From the NCBI RefSeq assembly GCF_023147505.1, contig NZ_JAHXPB010000001.1, forward strand, positions 620,001 through 684,000: a stretch of 64,000 nt of DNA, in the 5' to 3' direction. Shown one piece after another: positions 59,510 to 64,000 of this stretch. The notes beneath the pieces were generated by a model. It was not told the origin of the DNA, did not search any database, and worked only from the letters and a program-made list of their open reading frames with translations. The translations under genes were made by a program, and so were the position numbers. Each line of letters starts with the position of its first letter. The stretch's first letter is position 1. This stretch comes from Brevundimonas sp. EYE_349 (GTDB taxonomy: Bacteria; Pseudomonadota; Alphaproteobacteria; Caulobacterales; Caulobacteraceae).

Positions 59510-61204
59510 TCATGCCTTGGCGATGCGTCCGCCGCCGCTTTCTATGGCGTCCAGCAGGTTCATCACATTGTCCAGGGTGTCGGCCTCGCGCGCGGGCTTG
59601 TCCCAGCGGATGCGGCTGACGCGCGGAAATCGCATGGCCACGCCCGACTTGTGCCGGGTCGAGCGGTTCAGCCCCTCGAAGGCGATCTCCAGAACCAGGC
59701 CGAAATCCCGCTCGGCCCGCACCGAGCGGACGGGTCCGAAACGATCCACCGTGTGATCCCGTACGAACTTGTCCAACTGCTTCAACTCCTCGTCGGTGAA
59801 GCCGAAATAGGCCTTTCCGACCGGCGTCAGCACCCCGTCATCGGTCCAGACGCCGAAGGTGTAGTCGGAATAGAAGCTGGATCGCTTTCCGTGCCCGCGC
59901 TGGGCGTACATCAACACCGCGTCGATGACGTGCGGGTCGCGTTTCCACTTGAACCACGGCCCCTTGGGCCTTCCGGCCAGATAGGGACTGTCCCAGCGTT
60001 TCAGCATCAGCCCCTCGGCCGCCGCCCCGACCGGCGGATCGGCCCTCAGGCGCGCCAGCTCGTCCCAGTCGGCATAGTGGACCAGCGGCGACAGATGCAG
60101 CCGCTCGCCCGCATGATCGGCCACCAGCGTCTCCAGCCGCGCGCGACGCTGGCGCAGAGGCAGACTGCGAAGGTCTTCGCCGTCCTGCGCCAGCAGGTCA
60201 TAGGCCACCACCGCCGCCGGAAAGGCCTGCATCGCCTTGGCGTCCACCGTCTTGCGGTTCAGCCGCTGCTGCAGATCGCCGAACGGCGCCACCGCCCCCT
60301 CGCGCCAGACGATCAGTTCGCCGTCGATGGCGCCCTCAAACGCCAGGGCGTCCATCACATCGGGGAAGGCCGCCGAAATCTCGTCGCCGGTGCGGGAGTA
60401 GAGTTTGCGCACCTCGCCCTCCAGCACGGCCTGGACGCGGATGCCGTCCCACTTCCATTCGGCGGCGTAATCGGCGGGCGACAGTTTGGGCAGATCGACC
60501 GCCTCGTCGATGGCGACCGCCAGCATGACGGGCCGGAACCGACCGGGCGCATCGGGGCTTGGCCGCTCGGCCCGCCCCTCCAGCCAGGCGAACAGGTCGG
60601 CATAGGGCGGCTCCACCGCGTGCCAGACCTCCTCGATGGCCGAGGCGTCCAGCGCCTCCAGCGTCGTCTCCCCTTCGTCGCCGTCCGGCGACGGCGGCGT
60701 GGGCGCGACGTCGGGGCGCATCATCGCCGCCGCCGTCTTGGCCAGCCGCGCCGACAGGCCGACCCGCAGGGCCCCGGTCATCAGCTTCAACAGCGCCCAC
60801 CGCCCCTTGGGCTCCAGCGCATCCAGCCAGTTTTCCAGCAGGCCCCGCACCTCGACCCGGCTGGCCGTCCTCAGCGCCTCGACCACCTCGGCCAGTTCCG
60901 GCTCGCGGTTGGGGCGGCGGTCCGGCGTCACCGGCCAGATCAGGGCGACCGTCTCGGCCAGATCGCCCACATAGTCGTAGGACCAGCCGAACAGCACGCT
61001 GTCCACCCGCCCCTCCACCGCCTTTCGGATCATGGCCGGCTTGGCGGCGTCGAAGGTCAGGTCGCCGGTCAAGGCGGCCAGCGCCCACCCCCGGTCCGGG
61101 TCCGGCGTCGCCCGCAGATAGTCGCGCACCAGCACCAGTTTGGCGTTGCGCGACGCCGTTAGCGACAGGCGATCCAGAAGTTCGGCGAAGGCGCGCATTT
61201 CCAT
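59510..61204 (-). CDS. Cisplatin-damage-response-type ATP-dependent DNA ligase
   Basis: A 564-residue ATP-dependent ligase: N-terminal ligase domain (residues 1 to about 220), adenylation domain with AMP-accepting Lys251 in AAEWKWDGIRVQ, then GELIVWR, EGLMLKRWDSPYLAGRPKGPWFKWK and the OB-fold segment FGLVLEIAFEGLNRSTRHKSGVAMRFPRVSRIR. It matches the family named for a cisplatin-response locus. The usual partner exonuclease, helicase and phosphoesterase genes are not adjacent here. ATG at 61204 or 61198 are equivalent choices. Confidence 0.87.
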   Translation of the reverse strand: MEMRAFAELLDRLSLTASRNAKLVLVRDYLRATPDPDRGWALAALTGDLTFDAAKPAMIRKAVEGRVDSVLFGWSYDYVGDLAETVALIWPVTPDRRPNREPELAEVVEALRTASRVEVRGLLENWLDALEPKGRWALLKLMTGALRVGLSARLAKTAAAMMRPDVAPTPPSPDGDEGETTLEALDASAIEEVWHAVEPPYADLFAWLEGRAERPSPDAPGRFRPVMLAVAIDEAVDLPKLSPADYAAEWKWDGIRVQAVLEGEVRKLYSRTGDEISAAFPDVMDALAFEGAIDGELIVWREGAVAPFGDLQQRLNRKTVDAKAMQAFPAAVVAYDLLAQDGEDLRSLPLRQRRARLETLVADHAGERLHLSPLVHYADWDELARLRADPPVGAAAEGLMLKRWDSPYLAGRPKGPWFKWKRDPHVIDAVLMYAQRGHGKRSSFYSDYTFGVWTDDGVLTPVGKAYFGFTDEELKQLDKFVRDHTVDRFGPVRSVRAERDFGLVLEIAFEGLNRSTRHKSGVAMRFPRVSRIRWDKPAREADTLDNVMNLLDAIESGGGRIAKA

Positions 61205-61240
61205 CCCTGTCCTGGCGCGCCAACCGTCGCCGCTGGTCTC

Positions 61241-61276
61241 AAACGAAAAACGCCCCGGAGGTTTCCCTCCGGGGCG
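61241..61276 (-). terminator. Rho-independent terminator
   Basis: An 11-bp GC stem (61251-61261 with 61266-61276) and a 4-base loop are followed on the minus strand by TTTTTCGTTT. It ends the RcnB-like gene transcript before the ligase gene. Confidence 0.88.
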
Positions 61277-61296
61277 CTTGTCGCCGGTGCGACGGC

Positions 61297-61794
61297 CTAG
61301 TTGAACAGGCCCGCGATCACGGCGGTGATCAGACCACCCGCAACGGCCGCCAACACGACGTCGTTGCCGCTGCGGACATATTGATAGCCGTGGGGCGGGG
61401 CGCGCAGACCGTAGCGGCCGTAGTCGCGCACAACATAGTCGTTGGTGCGGTAGTAGGACGGCATCCGCTGACCATATCGCCACGACCGGACCTCATAACC
61501 GCGCGGCGGCACATAGCGCGGCGCCTGATAACGGCGCTGGGCCTGCTGCCAGCGGGCGTAGGCGCGCTGTTCTTCGCGATAGGCGTGGCGCTCGCGCCGT
61601 TGCTCGTGGCGGAAGTCGCGGCGGTCATGTCGCTGCTCACGACGGAAATCGCGGTGATCCGGGCCGGGCCCATGGCGCGCGGCGGGGCCGTGCGGACCAT
61701 GCGGGGGCATGGGCTGTGCCGAGGCCGCACCCGCGGCGCCCAGGGCGCCGGCGGCCATGACTGCAGCGATCGCGGCGGTGAGTGTCTTTCTCAT
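61297..61794 (-). CDS. RcnB-like small secreted protein
   Basis: A 165-residue protein with a signal peptide (MRKTLTAAIAAVMAAGALGAAGAASAQ). The mature part begins with a His/Arg-rich stretch and ends with the RcnB domain: YYRTNDYVVRDYGRYGLRAPPHGYQYVRSGNDVVLAAVAGGLITAVIAGLF. RcnB helps control periplasmic nickel and cobalt levels in E. coli; here only the family is supported. A strong terminator follows. Confidence 0.88.
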   Translation of the reverse strand: MRKTLTAAIAAVMAAGALGAAGAASAQPMPPHGPHGPAARHGPGPDHRDFRREQRHDRRDFRHEQRRERHAYREEQRAYARWQQAQRRYQAPRYVPPRGYEVRSWRYGQRMPSYYRTNDYVVRDYGRYGLRAPPHGYQYVRSGNDVVLAAVAGGLITAVIAGLFN

Positions 61795-61929
61795 GGTCGT
61801 GTCTCCATCTGCGGCCGAAACGATTCGACGCTTTGCCTTTATGGAGGGGGCGGCCTGAGGCCAGTCTGAACCGCGTCGTTCGGCCGAGGTTCATCGCACG
61901 GCCGCACTCTGGCCGTAATGGATCGTACG

Positions 61930-63750
61930 TCAGGCGGCGGCCGAAGCCTCCGAGGGCTGCTCGAAGGCCATGGCGACCGCGTCGCGCCCCCCGCCGACCC
62001 GGCCCATCAGCAGGGCCAGGGCGCTGAAGTCGATCGGCTTGTTCAGATAGGCGTCGGCTCCGGCATTCAGGCCCGCCTCGTGATCCTCCGACCGCGCGGA
62101 GGCGGACAACACGACGATGGGCGTGTCGGCGTTCAGACCGCCGCTTTCGCGGATCAGGCGTGTCGCGCTCAATCCATCCATCACCGGCATGTTGACGTCC
62201 ATGATGATCAGGTCGAACGGCTGGCTGGCGGCGCTATCGACGGCGATCTGGCCGTTTTCGGCGGTGGCGGTGATATGGTTGGCCGAACTCATCCACGCCT
62301 CCAGGATCATGCGGTTGACCGGATGGTCCTCGACCACCAGCACGCGAAGCGACTCGCCGCCCTCGATTTCGGCACGGACTTCTTCAGCCATGACCGGCTT
62401 GGCCCATTCCACCACCTCGGCCTCGATATCCAGGGTGAAGCACGAACCTTCCGCCAGTTTGGAGGTGACGGTGATGTCCCCGCCCATGATGTTGGCCATG
62501 CGCCGCGCGATGGTCAGGCCCAGACCCGTGCCGCCGAACCGGCGCGTGGAGGAGCTGTCCACCTGGGTGAACGGCAGGAACAGCCGCTCCAGATCGGCCG
62601 CCGCGATGCCGGCCCCGCTGTCCTGGACGATGAACTGGAAACGCACGCGCTGATCCGAAATCCGGTGCGAGCGCACGGTGTAGTGGATGCGTCCCGCCTC
62701 GGTGAACTTGACCGCGTTGGACAACAGGTTCTGCACGACCTGGCAGACGCGCAACGGGTCGCCGCGCACCACGGTCGGCGTTTCGCCCTCGAAGGTGGAG
62801 ACGAACTCCAAACCCTTCGCCTCGGCCTGGGCCTCGAACGGGCCGGTGATGCGCTTGTGCAGACTGTCTATTGAGACATCTACGACCTCGAAATTCATCT
62901 TGCCCGCCTCGATCTTGGTCATGTCGAGGATGTCGTTCAGCAGCGACAGCAGATTGTCGCCCGAGTTGCGAATGATCGACAGATACTCCCGCTGGGTCGT
63001 CTCCAGTCGTGTCGCGCTGAGAAGTTGGGCGGCGCCCAGCACCCCGTTCATCGGCGTTCTAAGCTCGTGCGAGATCACGCCCAGAAAGTTGGACTTGGCG
63101 TCATTGGCGGCGTTGGCCTTGTCGCGGGCCGCCTCAAGCTCTTCAATCAGATGCGCCTGGTGCGCCTGGAAGACGCGAATACGTTCTTCGCGCAACAGGG
63201 TCATGGTCACCAGAACAAACAAGCCGGCGGCGGTGAACGGCAGAACCGCCAGCATGGACCAGAACTCGGCTCCGCCCCACAGGCTCATCAGGATGATCGC
63301 CGCTGAGGCGCCATAGGGTGATGAAATGATCAGGGCCTGTCGCGGCGAACTGCGAAGCTGAGCGAAAACCAGCACGTAGCCGGAAATGATCAGGGCCAAG
63401 GCCAGCGGCTGACCAAAGCTGGCGCCGGAAAACCACGCCAGCAACGGCGCCGTCGCCCACGCGCCGGTGGTGACGGTTGCGACAGTGGGAAAGACCAGCC
63501 CCCAGCCGCCTTCAACGCGATGGCTGACTCGACGCTCGACCACGCCGCGAACCGACCCTGCCACGACAGTCAAACCAAACCAAAGCGTCGCCTTGAACCA
63601 TCCGATCGTGCCCAGCAGTCCCAGGGCCCAGGAGGCGATGATCATATAGCGCAGATATTGCGTCTGCAGGATGGCCGTCAGGGCCTGGGATGCATCCCCG
63701 GCGCGCTGATCGCCTGGCAGCGCCTTCGCAACGCCGTCTGATTCCACCAT
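61930..63750 (-). CDS. Hybrid sensor histidine kinase/response regulator
   Basis: A 606-residue membrane kinase. About six helices in residues 35-190 (LRYMIIASWALGLLGTIGWF; LLAWFSGASFGQPLALALIISGYVLVF), then a HisKA domain with the His in ISHELRTPMNGVLG, an ATPase domain (NLLSNAVKFT, DSGAGIAAADLERLF, GGTGLGLTIARRMA) and a C-terminal receiver with Asp in IIMDVNMPVMDGLSA. No HAMP or sensor domain is visible. It would need an Hpt partner to pass phosphate on. ATG 63750 was chosen; GTG 63765 is an alternative. Confidence 0.9.
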   Translation of the reverse strand: MVESDGVAKALPGDQRAGDASQALTAILQTQYLRYMIIASWALGLLGTIGWFKATLWFGLTVVAGSVRGVVERRVSHRVEGGWGLVFPTVATVTTGAWATAPLLAWFSGASFGQPLALALIISGYVLVFAQLRSSPRQALIISSPYGASAAIILMSLWGGAEFWSMLAVLPFTAAGLFVLVTMTLLREERIRVFQAHQAHLIEELEAARDKANAANDAKSNFLGVISHELRTPMNGVLGAAQLLSATRLETTQREYLSIIRNSGDNLLSLLNDILDMTKIEAGKMNFEVVDVSIDSLHKRITGPFEAQAEAKGLEFVSTFEGETPTVVRGDPLRVCQVVQNLLSNAVKFTEAGRIHYTVRSHRISDQRVRFQFIVQDSGAGIAAADLERLFLPFTQVDSSSTRRFGGTGLGLTIARRMANIMGGDITVTSKLAEGSCFTLDIEAEVVEWAKPVMAEEVRAEIEGGESLRVLVVEDHPVNRMILEAWMSSANHITATAENGQIAVDSAASQPFDLIIMDVNMPVMDGLSATRLIRESGGLNADTPIVVLSASARSEDHEAGLNAGADAYLNKPIDFSALALLMGRVGGGRDAVAMAFEQPSEASAAA

Positions 63751-63824
63751 AGCCCAGAGCCCCACCTTCTGTTTGGTGGCGTGACGCTATGACGAAGATT
63801 CTAAGACGATGTGAACGCTGGTTT

Positions 63825-64000
63825 TTACGCCTGCGCCTCGTCCGGGGTCAGGGCCTTGATCGACAGGGCGTGGACCGGCCCGGCCAGTTCGGCCTTCAAC
63901 AGGGCGTTGACCGCGCGTTGACGCGCCACGCGCGACTGGCCCTGGAAAGTCTCCGACACGATCACCAGATTGAAGTGGCTTTCGCCGCCAGGCTTGGCGT
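63825..64000 (-). CDS. BolA family protein, C-terminal part, cut by window edge
   Basis: The last 58 residues of a BolA-like protein: SHFNLVIVSETFQGQSRVARQRAVNALLKAELAGPVHALSIKALTPDEAQA, matching the class II KH fold and the RVARHR-V family motif with LS...L.... before the end. BolA proteins work with monothiol glutaredoxins in iron-sulfur metabolism. The start lies beyond the right edge. Confidence 0.88.
   Translation of the reverse strand, partial: AKPGGESHFNLVIVSETFQGQSRVARQRAVNALLKAELAGPVHALSIKALTPDEAQA

Noticed and set aside
58697-61162. Plus-strand frame opposite MscS and the DNA ligase
   Set aside because: Antisense shadow of two recognised genes.
1-64000. CRISPR arrays, prophage or integron
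   Set aside because: No regularly spaced direct repeats and no phage structural or integrase genes were seen; xerD sits in a housekeeping context.

Overview
The window is GC-rich DNA from an alphaproteobacterium, most likely a member of the Caulobacteraceae close to Brevundimonas. That placement rests on gene content: a CC0125/CC1285-type lipoprotein, two DUF2336 proteins, an RcnB-like protein, a cisplatin-response-type DNA ligase, a divergent aroK-aroB / xerD-accA arrangement and CtrA-like promoter motifs. No search was run, so the placement is an inference. Genes are tightly packed, many pairs overlap by 1 to 4 bases, and GTG or TTG starts are common. No gene-free stretch exceeds 300 bases.

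Layout. 1-3.8 kb: the start of an acyl-CoA ligase, a uridine-kinase-like protein, a PfpI-type protein, a secreted esterase, a decayed IS5-type transposase and a proline-rich secreted protein. 3.9-6.1 kb: an OmpR-type two-component pair. 6.1-10.6 kb: six genes matching the enterobacterial yjfI-J-K-L-M-C set (PspA, ATP-grasp ligase, DUF350, DUF1190, DUF2491, DUF2170), here split into two divergent arms around a palindrome. 10.7-15 kb: tRNA-Thr, a TetR regulator, an orphan prepilin peptidase, feoAB and a cytochrome c lipoprotein. 15-21 kb: an RND efflux pair, an outer-membrane-like protein and a class II aldolase. 21-27.7 kb: two DUF2336 genes flanking NAD kinase and an Hpt protein, then a transglycosylase, TonB and a ThiO-like oxidase. 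27.7-38.6 kb: GTP-type PEPCK, a DUF938 methyltransferase, several pseudouridine synthases, the crcB-rluC-TPR/oxygenase-atp12 operon and rarA. 38.7-41.8 kb: a VOC protein, a ClpP-like secreted protein, and a DegP-type protease whose last 148 bases are duplicated downstream around a small membrane-protein ORF. 41.9-50 kb: mutL, a tyrosine phosphatase, rsmD, rluB, tadA, a MliC-like lipoprotein and nitronate monooxygenase. 50-54.4 kb: aroKB, xerD and accA. 54.5-64 kb: a receiver protein with a coupled partner, an Atm1-like exporter, threonine aldolase, MscS, the DNA ligase, an RcnB-like protein, a hybrid histidine kinase and the end of a BolA gene.

Most of the window is housekeeping: rRNA modification, mismatch repair, shikimate and fatty-acid synthesis, iron uptake and respiration. 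The regions most worth a second look are the split PspA/ATP-grasp envelope module, the duplicated degP tail with its insert, the IS scar with a perfect 15-bp inverted repeat, the palindrome upstream of the RND pump, and the CtrA-like sites at both DUF2336 genes and upstream of the transglycosylase and tonB.
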